Assembly (NCBI RefSeq): GCF_018596335.1
Contig: NZ_JAHEPS010000005.1
Coordinates: forward strand, 124,001 to 188,000
DNA length: 64,000 nt
Source of the DNA: Shewanella jiangmenensis
Lineage (GTDB): Bacteria; Pseudomonadota; Gammaproteobacteria; Enterobacterales; Shewanellaceae
Direction: 5' to 3'
Shown: one piece after another, positions 8,514 through 17,443 of the stretch
Numbering within the stretch: position 1 is the first letter of the stretch
Layout: every line of letters starts with the position of its first letter
The notes under the pieces: model-generated
What the model saw: the letters and a program-made list of their open reading frames with translations, nothing else
The model's database searches: none
What the model was told of the DNA's origin: nothing
Made by a program: the position numbers and the translations under genes

Positions 8514-9239
8514 ATGTCCTCCCTGAGCGCGGTGAGTTTAAGCTGCGAATACCAACCCATAGTGTGTCTGCAAACCGGTGCTATTAAGGCCTATGAGGCG
8601 CTGGCCCGCTTTTATGACCACGAGCAGCAAGCCATTGCCCCCAATCTGGTGTTTGAAGCGCTGCACCAATGCCCGCACGCCCTGTCGCAAACCGAATACG
8701 CCGCCAAGTGCCTGCAGCTTGCCGCCGCGCCGCCCGGGTTTGGGCTTTTCGTCAATCTTGACCCCCACAGCCTTGATAAACCCATGCTGAGCGCGTTACT
8801 GCCAAAGCTTGAAGCGCACCCAGCGTTGGTGGTTGAGCTGATTGAGAACACCTGTATCAGCGATGCCATTATGGCCTCAAAGCTTGCCCGCGAGCTTAAG
8901 ACGCGCCGCATTGCCGTGGCCCTTGATGATTTGGGCGCGCCCCATGCGATGCTGTCGCTTGAGTTACTCGCCGCCGTTGACTGGATTAAATTCGACAGGC
9001 ATTGGCTAAGCGAGCTTCACGAGCCACATTGCTGCGCACTCCTGCAAGCCCTTATTCAGTTTGCCCGCGCAAGTGGCAAGCCCACGGTGATTGAAGGCAT
9101 AGAGACCGAGGCGCAGCGCCAGAGTGCGCGGGAGCTTGGTATCGACATGGCGCAGGGATTTTTGTTCAGACCGGCATTTATACACGCAAGCGAGCGCCAT
9201 GCATTAAGCGCGCGCTCAATTGAGATCCTGAGTAGCTGA
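8514..9239 (+). CDS. Stand-alone EAL-domain c-di-GMP phosphodiesterase
   Basis: The 241-residue protein is an EAL domain with no sensor or membrane segment, so it should act in the cytoplasm, hydrolysing c-di-GMP to pGpG. The signature residues are kept: EAL at 28-30, the Asn in LFVNLDP, both Glu in VELIEN, the Asp pair in ALDDLG, Lys in WIKFDR, Glu in IEGIET and Gln in AQGFLF. Loop 6 is altered: the usual DDFGTG reads DDLGAP, which may affect dimerisation or activity. I therefore call it a probable, not certain, active enzyme. It is a single-gene unit behind a Fur-like box, suggesting a link between iron status and the motile/sessile switch. Its stop codon lies inside a 15-bp tandem repeat. 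Confidence 0.88.
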   Translation: MSSLSAVSLSCEYQPIVCLQTGAIKAYEALARFYDHEQQAIAPNLVFEALHQCPHALSQTEYAAKCLQLAAAPPGFGLFVNLDPHSLDKPMLSALLPKLEAHPALVVELIENTCISDAIMASKLARELKTRRIAVALDDLGAPHAMLSLELLAAVDWIKFDRHWLSELHEPHCCALLQALIQFARASGKPTVIEGIETEAQRQSARELGIDMAQGFLFRPAFIHASERHALSARSIEILSS

Positions 9240-9272
9240 AAACTGACCAACTGAGGCCTGAGCAACTGAAGC
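9228..9272. repeat. 15-bp tandem repeat spanning the EAL gene stop
   Basis: Three 15-bp units (CTGAGTAGCTGAAAA, CTGACCAACTGAGGC, CTGAGCAACTGAAGC) run from inside the last codons of the EAL gene into the gap. A weaker fourth unit follows. The gene's TGA stop (9237-9239) is part of the first unit. The remaining gap to 9507 shows only a small GAGCC/GGCTC hairpin. Confidence 0.65.
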
Positions 9273-9507
9273 CCTCGCAACAAGAGCCTTAATGGCTCAA
9301 ACCCTTTGTTGTAGCGCGCACAGGTGCAGCTTTACGCCGGCCGCTGATGGGTACAAAGTCTCATCACAAGGCCGTACACGTATCACAAGTCCGTACAAGT
9401 CCCCGCCGCGCTGGCATAAAGCGGTAAAATTTCGCATAGTAAGCAGAGCCTTAAAATAACAATCACAGGCATGCTTCAACGTGCCGTACCCTGAAAGGAA
9501 ATCAAGG

Positions 9508-10491
9508 ATGCAGGACAGCTTGATTAAAAACAGCTCGGTTAACAGCAGCGGCGTTTCCGGCAGTTCGGTTAGCGGCAGCGCCCCGGCCAGCAACGACATT
9601 GCCAACCTGACCGCCCAGCTTGAGCGGGTACTGCTTGGCAAACCGCAGCAAATCCGCCTCGCCCTCGCCTGTGTGCTCGCCCGCGGCCATTTACTGATTG
9701 AAGATCTGCCCGGCATGGGCAAAACCAGCATCAGTCAGGCCATGGCCAAAAGCCTCGGGCTGTCGTACCAACGCATTCAATTTACCAGCGACATGCTGCC
9801 CGCCGACATCATAGGCGTTTCCATTTACGATAAATCGCTGAATCAGTTTGTATTTCATCCGGGGCCCTTGTATCACCAAACCATTTTGGCCGATGAAATC
9901 AACCGCGCCAGCCCCAAAACCCAAAGCGCGCTGCTGGAAGCCATGGCCGAGGGGCAAATCACAGTTGATGGCCAAACTCACCCGCTGCCACGGCCCTTTT
10001 TCGTGATTGCCACCCAAAACCCCACAGAGCAGTCCGGCACCTTCCCGCTGCCCGAATCCCAGCTTGACCGCTTTATGATGCGGATTTCTCTGGGTTATCC
10101 CTCCCGCGAGGCGGAGTTGATGATGCTGCAGGGCAAGGGTGACAGCCCAGCCGCCCCACTGCCCCAGTGTATCAGCCCGTCTGAGCTTGCCAGGCTTCAG
10201 GCCGAGATAGACAACGTCAGCGCCTCCGATGCGGTGCTTGGCTACCTGCTGGCGCTGGTAGAAGAAACCCGGCTGCTCGGTGAAGGTTACGGCCTGTCGC
10301 CGCGTGCATCCAAGGCGCTGCTTGCCGCCGCCCGCGCCTGGGCGTATCTCAGCGGGCGCCGCTTTGTGGTACCGGAAGACATTCAGGCGGTATTTGTCAG
10401 CGTGGCGCAGCACAGGTTGCCGGGCAGCAGCCGTCAGCAGGGACAAAGCCTTGCCGAGCGGGTGCTCTCGACCGTCAATCCCATTCGCTGA
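9508..10491 (+). CDS. MoxR-family AAA+ ATPase
   Basis: The 327-residue protein is a MoxR-type AAA+ ATPase, a chaperone-like class usually encoded with DUF58 and VWA or transglutaminase proteins. Walker A is EDLPGMGKTS, Walker B is ILADEINRASPKTQSALLEAM, and sensor-1 is FFVIATQNPTEQSGTFPLPE. The first 25 residues are a low-complexity Ser/Gly/Val run (SSGVSGSSVSG) absent from typical members. ATG 9508 is chosen, with AGGA about nine bases upstream; a GTG at 9481 would add nine residues. It heads an operon with the DUF58 gene 22 bases downstream and the tgpA-like gene. The substrate is unknown. Confidence 0.9.
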   Translation: MQDSLIKNSSVNSSGVSGSSVSGSAPASNDIANLTAQLERVLLGKPQQIRLALACVLARGHLLIEDLPGMGKTSISQAMAKSLGLSYQRIQFTSDMLPADIIGVSIYDKSLNQFVFHPGPLYHQTILADEINRASPKTQSALLEAMAEGQITVDGQTHPLPRPFFVIATQNPTEQSGTFPLPESQLDRFMMRISLGYPSREAELMMLQGKGDSPAAPLPQCISPSELARLQAEIDNVSASDAVLGYLLALVEETRLLGEGYGLSPRASKALLAAARAWAYLSGRRFVVPEDIQAVFVSVAQHRLPGSSRQQGQSLAERVLSTVNPIR

Positions 10492-10513
10492 TAACGCCGC
10501 TGAGGGCAACGAC

Positions 10514-11491
10514 GTGAGCCGATTCGGCATCAAGCTTGAACCTTTCCTTGCCAAGCGCTTGCCGCCTGCGCGTGAGCAAACCCTTAGCCACAAAGGTATT
10601 TTCATCCTGCCCAGCACCTTTGGGTTAGTGTGGTTATTGCTGGTGGCGCTGCTGTTTTTGCTCGCCACCAATTACCAGAACAACCTCATTCTTGGCATAG
10701 CGCTGCTGATGAGCAGCCTGTTTGTCACCTGCATTCTGTACAGCTATCGAAACCTCGAGGGCCTGAGTTTGCAGCGCCTGACATTGCCGACTGTGTATGC
10801 CGGCAGCACACTGCCGGTGCCGGTGCGTCTGTCGGCCAAACGGGATGTCCACCAGCTGAGCCTTGAATTTGCCGCCATGCCGCCCTGCTCGGCGGCGGTC
10901 ACGCCCGGACCAACCGATGTATTGATTCCCGTTACCGCGCCCAAGCGGGGCCTCTTTAACCCAGGCAGGCTTAAAGTACAGTCATCCTATCCCCTTGGGC
11001 TAATGCGCACCTGGACCTGGGTTGATTTGGATATTTGCCATCCGGTATTTGCAAGCCCCATAGAGGCGCCGCTGCCACTGGTGCGTCTGGATGAGGATAA
11101 AGCGCAGCATGACCTGGGAGCCTGGATCCCGGGCGTGGATGAATATCAGGGGCTTAAGAGCTACATTCCCGGCGAGTCACTCAAGCAGGTCGCCTGGAAG
11201 CAATTGGCCCAGGGGCGCGGCATGCTGTCAAAAGACTTTGCCGAGCCTCAGGGCGCGCCGCGCTGGCTAAGCCTGCCATCTGACAGTGTAAGTGAAAGAG
11301 AGCACGGGCTGTCGGTGCTCTCTTTTTGGGTGGACGAGCTGTCGGCGCGTCAGCAAATCTTTGGCCTGTCGCTGCCGGGGCTAAAGATTGCGCCATCCCT
11401 TGGCGAAGCGCACCGCATCGAGTGCCAGATTGCCATCGCCTGCGTTGGCGCCCCACCTGAACTTATCCAGCGCTTCAGCGCGCGCCGCTGA
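10514..11491 (+). CDS. DUF58-domain membrane protein
   Basis: The 325-residue product has two adjacent hydrophobic segments near residues 38-80 and a C-terminal DUF58 region. That region shows the family pattern PGVDEYQGLKSYIPGESL followed by QVAWKQLAQGRGMLSKDF. DUF58 proteins accompany MoxR ATPases and have a VWA-like fold in some predictions; their biochemical role is not established. The GTG at 10514 is selected because GAGGG lies eight bases upstream and it clears the moxR stop. Longer in-frame starts lie inside the ATPase gene. The tgpA-like gene follows after 14 bases. Confidence 0.88.
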   Translation: MSRFGIKLEPFLAKRLPPAREQTLSHKGIFILPSTFGLVWLLLVALLFLLATNYQNNLILGIALLMSSLFVTCILYSYRNLEGLSLQRLTLPTVYAGSTLPVPVRLSAKRDVHQLSLEFAAMPPCSAAVTPGPTDVLIPVTAPKRGLFNPGRLKVQSSYPLGLMRTWTWVDLDICHPVFASPIEAPLPLVRLDEDKAQHDLGAWIPGVDEYQGLKSYIPGESLKQVAWKQLAQGRGMLSKDFAEPQGAPRWLSLPSDSVSEREHGLSVLSFWVDELSARQQIFGLSLPGLKIAPSLGEAHRIECQIAIACVGAPPELIQRFSARR

Positions 11492-11505
11492 CGGGGACTG
11501 TAATC

Positions 11506-13572
11506 ATGGCCTTGCTGCAACGACTGAAATGCCTCGTCGGCCCCGCTATCACAGATGAAATCATCAGCCGTCAGACGCTGCTGTGGCTGCTGCTGGTCCA
11601 CCTTGCGCTGGTGGTGCCGCTTGCCGAAAAAACCACGCCATGGGCGCTTGGGATCAGCGCCATTTGTCTGGTGTGGCGCGCCGGTATTTTCTTTGGCAAG
11701 GTGGCGAGGCCGCCAAGGCTTTTGGTGACCGCGCTCGGGCTTGCCTCTGCCATCACCCTGATGCTGGTTGGCCGCGAGATGGGCGTACTCAATGCGCTTA
11801 TCAATTTGCTTATTCTCGGCTATTCGCTCAAAACCATCGAAATGCTCGGTAAAAGGGATGTGCGGGCGGTGATCCTTGCCGGCTACTTTTTGCTGTCGCT
11901 CAATCTGCTCGACAATCAGGGCATAGGCGCCATGGCCTATGCCATCGGCGTGTTTGGCCTCAATACTCTGGCGCTGCTGTCACTCTATCGCCAAAAGGCT
12001 GCAGGCTCGGCCATGTTTGCCATTAAGTTGGTGGCGCAAAGCCTGCCGCTGGCGCTGCTGCTGTTTTTGGTGCTGCCAAGGCTTCCGCCTTTGTGGGTGG
12101 TGCCTCATCTTAAATCGTCCACCACGGGCCTTAGTGACGAGGTCGGTTTTGGCGATGTGGAAAAGCTCACCCGCTCCGATGCGCTCGCCTTTCGAGCCCG
12201 CTTCGATGGCGCTGTGCCTGCCAACGCCAATCTTTATTGGCGCGCGCTGGTGCTGGAAGATTACGACGGCGCCATCTGGCGCCAGAGCGAGTTTATCCGC
12301 GAGTATGAAAAGCAGGCCTTCAGCCTTGGCAGTAGCCGCCGCCCATCAGGCGAGCCAACCGACAGCTACGAGGTGATTGCCGAGCCAAGTGGCCAGCGCT
12401 GGCTGTTTGGGCTGGATGTGGCCTACTCAGACGCCAAAAGTGTTGTTAACCTGCCGGATCAGCGCCTGCTGGCGTTAAGGCCGCTCGATGGCCGGATGCA
12501 ATACCGGCTTGGCCGCTACGACGCGCCTATGGATCTGAATTTACCGGCGCTGAGCCGCCGGGTGAATCTCACTCTTCCAGAGGACTCAAACCCGCGTACG
12601 CTCGCACTCGCCAAGGAGCTCAAGCAGCAAAACCCGGGCGCCGAGGCCTATCTTGGCGCGCTGATGGCACGCTTTAATCAGGACGCTTACTTCTACACCC
12701 TGACACCGCCGCCGGTCGGCAGGCACCAGATTGATGATTTTCTGCTGGATAACAAACGCGGCTTTTGTGTGCACTATGCCTCGGCGCTCACCTTTATGGC
12801 CCGCGCAGGTGGCATTCCGGCGCGCATGGTTACAGGTTATCAGGGTGGTGAGTACAACCGCGACGCAGGGTACCTCAGCGTTTATCAGTATATGGCCCAC
12901 GCCTGGACCGAGGTGTGGCTTGAAGGCAAAGGCTGGGTTCGGCTGGACCCCACCGCGCAAATTGCGCCATCCCGCATTCTCGATGGCTTTGATGCCACCT
13001 TTGATGCCAGCGAAGCTTACCTTGATGGCAACTATCTGAGCGCCCATCGGCTAAAGGGCATTCCCTGGCTGAATGAGCTTCGGATGCGCCTTGCCAGTAT
13101 CGATTATTACTGGAGTCTGTGGGTGCTTGGCTTTGATGATAACCGTCAGGAGCAGCTACTCAAGCGCCTGCTTGGCAGCGTCGGCGATACGCGCTTTATT
13201 GTGACTGTGCTTATAGCCGGCTTTGCTTTACTGCTTCTGATTGCCTGGCAGGCGGGCCTTCTAAAGCTTCCGACGCCTTTGCCGCTGCCTATCCGCGCCT
13301 TCAACCGGGTCGAGAAAGCCCTTGGCAAGCGCGGTATAGCGCGCGCCATCAGCGAAGGCCCGAGGGATTACCTTAGCCGCGCGGCGAGAAGCCTTCCGGC
13401 AATTTCGGCGATGCTGCTTGATTTTGCCGATGCCTTTGAAGCGGCCCGTTATCGGGGCGCAGGCCCTGAGCCTGCCGACCTTATGCGCCAAAGCCGCCGA
13501 CTTGTTCGCATTATCGGCAATCAGGCCAAAGTCACAGAGCCTGAACCCACAGCAAGCGCCAGTCACGGTTGA
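11506..13572 (+). CDS. tgpA: TgpA-like membrane transglutaminase
   Basis: The 688-residue protein has about six N-terminal hydrophobic helices (residues 20-200, DUF3488), a large transglutaminase-like domain, then a further membrane helix near 565-585 and a cytoplasmic tail (DUF4129). The papain-like triad is visible: Cys421 in RGFCVHYA, His465 in MAHAWTEVW and Asp481 in VRLDPTAQ. TgpA of Pseudomonas aeruginosa, the characterised relative, is required for viability and has a periplasmic transglutaminase domain. The acceptor substrates are unknown. It closes the moxR-DUF58-tgpA operon; no clear terminator follows. Confidence 0.9.
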   Translation: MALLQRLKCLVGPAITDEIISRQTLLWLLLVHLALVVPLAEKTTPWALGISAICLVWRAGIFFGKVARPPRLLVTALGLASAITLMLVGREMGVLNALINLLILGYSLKTIEMLGKRDVRAVILAGYFLLSLNLLDNQGIGAMAYAIGVFGLNTLALLSLYRQKAAGSAMFAIKLVAQSLPLALLLFLVLPRLPPLWVVPHLKSSTTGLSDEVGFGDVEKLTRSDALAFRARFDGAVPANANLYWRALVLEDYDGAIWRQSEFIREYEKQAFSLGSSRRPSGEPTDSYEVIAEPSGQRWLFGLDVAYSDAKSVVNLPDQRLLALRPLDGRMQYRLGRYDAPMDLNLPALSRRVNLTLPEDSNPRTLALAKELKQQNPGAEAYLGALMARFNQDAYFYTLTPPPVGRHQIDDFLLDNKRGFCVHYASALTFMARAGGIPARMVTGYQGGEYNRDAGYLSVYQYMAHAWTEVWLEGKGWVRLDPTAQIAPSRILDGFDATFDASEAYLDGNYLSAHRLKGIPWLNELRMRLASIDYYWSLWVLGFDDNRQEQLLKRLLGSVGDTRFIVTVLIAGFALLLLIAWQAGLLKLPTPLPLPIRAFNRVEKALGKRGIARAISEGPRDYLSRAARSLPAISAMLLDFADAFEAARYRGAGPEPADLMRQSRRLVRIIGNQAKVTEPEPTASASHG

Positions 13573-13779
13573 ATGAGCCAAATCAGTAACATAGAATGAC
13601 TTTTTTGCCGATCGATTGCCGCTAGATTGCCGCTCGGCCCGGACCTTATCATTGCAAAGACGTGATCATTGCGAAAATCTTATGCGTGCCATGGACCGCG
13701 CATGATTTATCACGCTTGGCCTGGCAACGCAGTGGTAAATCAGCGCACCAGCGTCAGCAGTTAACACCCAAGGGATGCC

Positions 13780-16700
13780 ATGTTCACACTCGTTCAGTCC
13801 AACCAGATGGAGCGCCTCGCCCGCCGCCTTGCCGCCGAGCTTGCACAAGGGAGCCGCTTTGCCCTCGCCCGTGAACATGTGCTGGTGCAAAGCCCGGGGA
13901 TGGCAAGCTGGCTTAAGCTTGAAATTGCCCGTCATAACGGCATTGCCGCCGCGCTCGAATTTCCGCTGCCGTCGAACTTTATCTGGTCCCTGTGTTACGC
14001 GCTTATTCCGGGCGTCCCCAAGGAAAACGCCTTCACCAAAGAAGCCATGACCTGGAAGCTTTTGGCGCTGCTGCCCGAGGTGATTAACGGCGAGGCCTTT
14101 GGACCGCTGAGAGACTACCTCAGCACCGACTCAGCCCTGAAACGCTTCCAGCTTGCCGGCCGCATCGCCGACATTTTTGACCAGTATCTGGTGTACCGCC
14201 CCGACTGGATCCTCGCCTGGGAGCAAGGCGAAGACATAGCAGCGCAGCAGCCCTATTTGCCTGAGCTGCCATTCAATGCCACGCCTGTGGATGACAACTG
14301 CCGCTGGCAACCCATACTCTGGCGCGCTCTGGTCAGCTATAACCGCGACCGGCTCGGCCTAAGCCACTGGCACCGCGCCAATTTACACCAGGCGCTGATA
14401 ACTGCACTTAACGACCCGAATACCTCGCTTACGGCCATTCCGTCACGCCTGTTTGTGTTTGGGATTTCGTCACTGCCGCCGCAAACCCTGGATGTGCTGC
14501 ATGCCCTTGGCGGGCGCATTGAAGTGACCATGTTAAGTCTGAGCCCCTGCCGCCAGTATTGGGGCGATATTCTCGACCCGCGCCAGCGCGCCAAGCTTGC
14601 GCTGCGCTACACCCAGGACAAAATGCTACCCGCCCACTGGGAAGAAACCCTCGAGGTAGGTAATCCGCTGCTTGCTGCCAACGGCAAAATGGGCCGCGAG
14701 CTGTTGGACTTGGTGCTGACACTGCCGGAACAGCATCTGGACATTGACGACTCAGAATATGCAAGCGTTGCCGCTGATACCCTGCTTGGCACGCTGCAGG
14801 CCGATATCCTCGATATGCAGGTGGCAGGCACGCCCCTTTGCGCCACCTTGAGCCGCTATCAGCAGCAGGAAGGCAAATTGCTGCTTCGTGATGATGACCA
14901 GAGCCTGGTCATTCACAGCTGCCACAGCGCGCTTAGGGAAGTCGAAACCCTGCACGACCATCTGCTGGCGATGCTGACAGAAAGCGAAGGCGCGCTCTCG
15001 CCCCGGGATATCGTAGTGATGCTGCCGGATGTCGCCGCCTACGCGCCCTTTATCGATGCGGTGTTTGCCTCCAAGCGCGGCGAGCATTATATCCCTTATG
15101 CCATTGCCGACCGGGGCGCCGCCGACGAATCGCCATTGGTGCATGCCTTTTTGACACTGCTGGACATTGACGACAGCCGCTTTGGTCTGACCGAAATTTT
15201 AAGCCTGCTGGAAGTCCCGGCGGTGCTGACACGCTTTAAGCTGACCGAGGAGGAACTTTCGCGCCTCACGGTCTGGCTTGAGCAGTCCGGCGTGCGCTGG
15301 GGCCGCGACGCAGACAGCCGTGAGGCCATGGGCCTGCCTGCCTTTGACAAGCACTCCTGGGCATTTGGCATTCGCCGTATTTTACTGGGCTACGCGCTTG
15401 GCGATGATGCGGATTTTTATCAGCACACACTGCCGCTTTCCGGTGTTGAAGGCGCGCAGGCGCAGTGCGTCGGCAAGCTGCTTGATTTTATTGAGGTGCT
15501 TGATAATTTCAGCCGCAATTTCCGTGAAGCCGAAACCCCGGCTGACAAGTTTGAGCGCCTGTTTGCCCTGCTCGATACCCTGTTTGTCGCCGGTGACGAC
15601 AGCCTCGATGACCTCACCCATATCCGAGAGCTTCTTACCCAAACCCGCGAGATGTTAAGTACAGCAGGCAGCCTTGATAATCTGCCGCTTGCGGTATTCA
15701 AGTCCCATTTAAGTGCCAAACTGACTGAGTCGCGGGTGGGACAGCGCTTCCTTGCCGGCTCAGTTAACTTCTGTACCCTGATGCCGATGCGCTCTATTCC
15801 GTTCAGGCTGGTGTGCCTGCTTGGGATGAACGATGGCGTCTATCCGAGGGTGCAGCATCCGGTGGGTTTTGACTTGATGGCGCGCACCGGCGCCCGGCGC
15901 GGCGACCGCTCACGGCGACTCGATGACCGCTACCTGTTTTTGGAAGCGCTGCTGTCGGCAAGGCAGCAGCTTTACATCAGCTTTATTGGCCGCAGCGAGC
16001 GTGACGACAGCGAGCGGCCTCCCTCTATTCTGGTAAGCGAACTGCTGGATTGCTGCGAACTCAGCGCCTGCTTGCCTGGGCTTGATGAGACAGTCGCTGC
16101 CGGAACCGAATCCGAGCGTAATGAAGCCAAACAGAATAAAGCCCAGCAAGGCGAACGCACGCTGCAAAGCAGGCTTATCCGCCAGCAGCCGCTGCAGCCA
16201 TTTGACCCGAGGCTTTTCAGCCCAAGCGATTCAATCGGGCAAAGCTTTGCCGCCCAGTGGTGTCCGGCTAAGTCTGAGCCAGCGCGTCCCTTTGTCGATG
16301 GCGAGCTTGAACCCGTCGAGACCGCCAGCGCCATGGCAGTAAACATGGCCACCGCAAACACAGGCAACAACATAGAAGAGCTTGAGCTTGGCACCCTTAT
16401 TCGCTTTTTCCGCGAGCCGGCGCGATTTTTCTGCCAGCGGCGATTGCTGCTTGATCTGTCGCTGCGCCTCGATGCCCTCGACGATGCCGAGCCCTTTGAG
16501 CTTGACGCACTCGAGCGTTATCAAGTGCAGCTTGAGATGATGAACCGCGCCCTTGGCGCCGATGAAAAGGCTGAGCCCATGGTGCTTGATGCCCTCGGTG
16601 AGCGCCTTGGCGGCGAAGGCATATTGCCGATGGCGCCTTTCGATGCACTCACCTACAAGGGCTATTGCCGCGATTTGGCGCCGGTGCTTGAGCGCAGCCG

Positions 16701-17442
16701 CTTTTTGATGGCAGGACATGAGCCAAAAACCTTAAGGCTTTCCATCCCCCTGCCTGGCGGCGCTGTGATAGTGGGTAAACTTGATAATATTTTCCCCAAA
16801 GGGCTGCTGGTTACCCGCCCCGGCACCGCCAAGGCCAAGGACATACTGGCGCTTTATCTTCGCCACCTGTGCCTTTGCGCCTCGGGGCACGGCAGTTACA
16901 GCTTCCTTCTGGATGTGGGCCACTTCCATGCCATGGCGCCTGTGCCTGAGCCGACCGCTGTTGCGCTCCTTGCGCATCTTACCGGTATTTACCACCGCGC
17001 GCTGAGTCGCCCATCAAGGCTTATTCCGGCCATGGCACTTGGCGTAGCAGAAGCCTATATCGGCGGCGATGCCCATTTGGATGCAGATGGCAGTGTCGCC
17101 CCAAATGCCAGTGTCGACCCAAATGCCAGTTTCGACGCAAATGCCAGTCTCGACGCAGATGCAAGCAGCCTCAGCGTGGCAATGAAAGAGGCGCTGTTGC
17201 CGCGCCTCGCCGAGCTTTGGGAGGATGGTCAGGGCTTTGGTGAAAGCAACGAACCCCATAACAGCCGACTGTTTGAGTTTCCGGCAGACTTTTTAAACGC
17301 AGGCTTTGTCGCCGAGGCCTGCGGGCTATGGCTGCCGCTGCTTGCAATCTGCCACAGTGAAAAACTCGGCAAGCTTGGCGAGTTTATTGAGTCGCCCGCA
17401 TCCGTCCCGGCACGCTTCCAGACGCCCGGCCATGGAGAATAA
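13780..17442 (+). CDS. recC: Exodeoxyribonuclease V subunit gamma
   Basis: RecC is the non-catalytic scaffold of RecBCD. It splits the duplex and recognises Chi during double-strand break repair. The 1220-residue protein starts MFTLVQSNQMERLARRL, closely matching the family. It retains AREHVLVQSPGMASWLKL, RLFVFGISSLPP and FCTLMPMRSIPFRLVCLLGMNDGVYPR. It is about 100 residues longer than E. coli RecC. Part of the excess is a low-complexity insertion near residues 1100-1130, made of six-residue repeats encoded by an 18-bp tandem array, and part is an acidic/Ala-rich linker near 780-870. recB starts two bases after the stop. No ptrA intervenes, unlike E. coli. Confidence 0.95.
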   Translation: MFTLVQSNQMERLARRLAAELAQGSRFALAREHVLVQSPGMASWLKLEIARHNGIAAALEFPLPSNFIWSLCYALIPGVPKENAFTKEAMTWKLLALLPEVINGEAFGPLRDYLSTDSALKRFQLAGRIADIFDQYLVYRPDWILAWEQGEDIAAQQPYLPELPFNATPVDDNCRWQPILWRALVSYNRDRLGLSHWHRANLHQALITALNDPNTSLTAIPSRLFVFGISSLPPQTLDVLHALGGRIEVTMLSLSPCRQYWGDILDPRQRAKLALRYTQDKMLPAHWEETLEVGNPLLAANGKMGRELLDLVLTLPEQHLDIDDSEYASVAADTLLGTLQADILDMQVAGTPLCATLSRYQQQEGKLLLRDDDQSLVIHSCHSALREVETLHDHLLAMLTESEGALSPRDIVVMLPDVAAYAPFIDAVFASKRGEHYIPYAIADRGAADESPLVHAFLTLLDIDDSRFGLTEILSLLEVPAVLTRFKLTEEELSRLTVWLEQSGVRWGRDADSREAMGLPAFDKHSWAFGIRRILLGYALGDDADFYQHTLPLSGVEGAQAQCVGKLLDFIEVLDNFSRNFREAETPADKFERLFALLDTLFVAGDDSLDDLTHIRELLTQTREMLSTAGSLDNLPLAVFKSHLSAKLTESRVGQRFLAGSVNFCTLMPMRSIPFRLVCLLGMNDGVYPRVQHPVGFDLMARTGARRGDRSRRLDDRYLFLEALLSARQQLYISFIGRSERDDSERPPSILVSELLDCCELSACLPGLDETVAAGTESERNEAKQNKAQQGERTLQSRLIRQQPLQPFDPRLFSPSDSIGQSFAAQWCPAKSEPARPFVDGELEPVETASAMAVNMATANTGNNIEELELGTLIRFFREPARFFCQRRLLLDLSLRLDALDDAEPFELDALERYQVQLEMMNRALGADEKAEPMVLDALGERLGGEGILPMAPFDALTYKGYCRDLAPVLERSRFLMAGHEPKTLRLSIPLPGGAVIVGKLDNIFPKGLLVTRPGTAKAKDILALYLRHLCLCASGHGSYSFLLDVGHFHAMAPVPEPTAVALLAHLTGIYHRALSRPSRLIPAMALGVAEAYIGGDAHLDADGSVAPNASVDPNASFDANASLDADASSLSVAMKEALLPRLAELWEDGQGFGESNEPHNSRLFEFPADFLNAGFVAEACGLWLPLLAICHSEKLGKLGEFIESPASVPARFQTPGHGE
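17083..17166 (+). repeat. 18-bp in-frame tandem repeat in recC
   Basis: Four 18-bp units (GCAGATGGCAGTGTCGCC, CCAAATGCCAGTGTCGAC, CCAAATGCCAGTTTCGAC, GCAAATGCCAGTCTCGAC) plus a partial fifth encode six-residue repeats of the form (A/P)NASxD. The array keeps the reading frame and lies in a probable surface loop of RecC. Confidence 0.85.
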
Positions 17443-17443
17443 T

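Noticed and set aside
13614..13680. Special element upstream of recC
   Set aside because: Two-copy 11-bp and 17-bp near-repeats are visible (GATTGCCGCT twice; ATCATTGC twice) but are too weak alone to call a feature.
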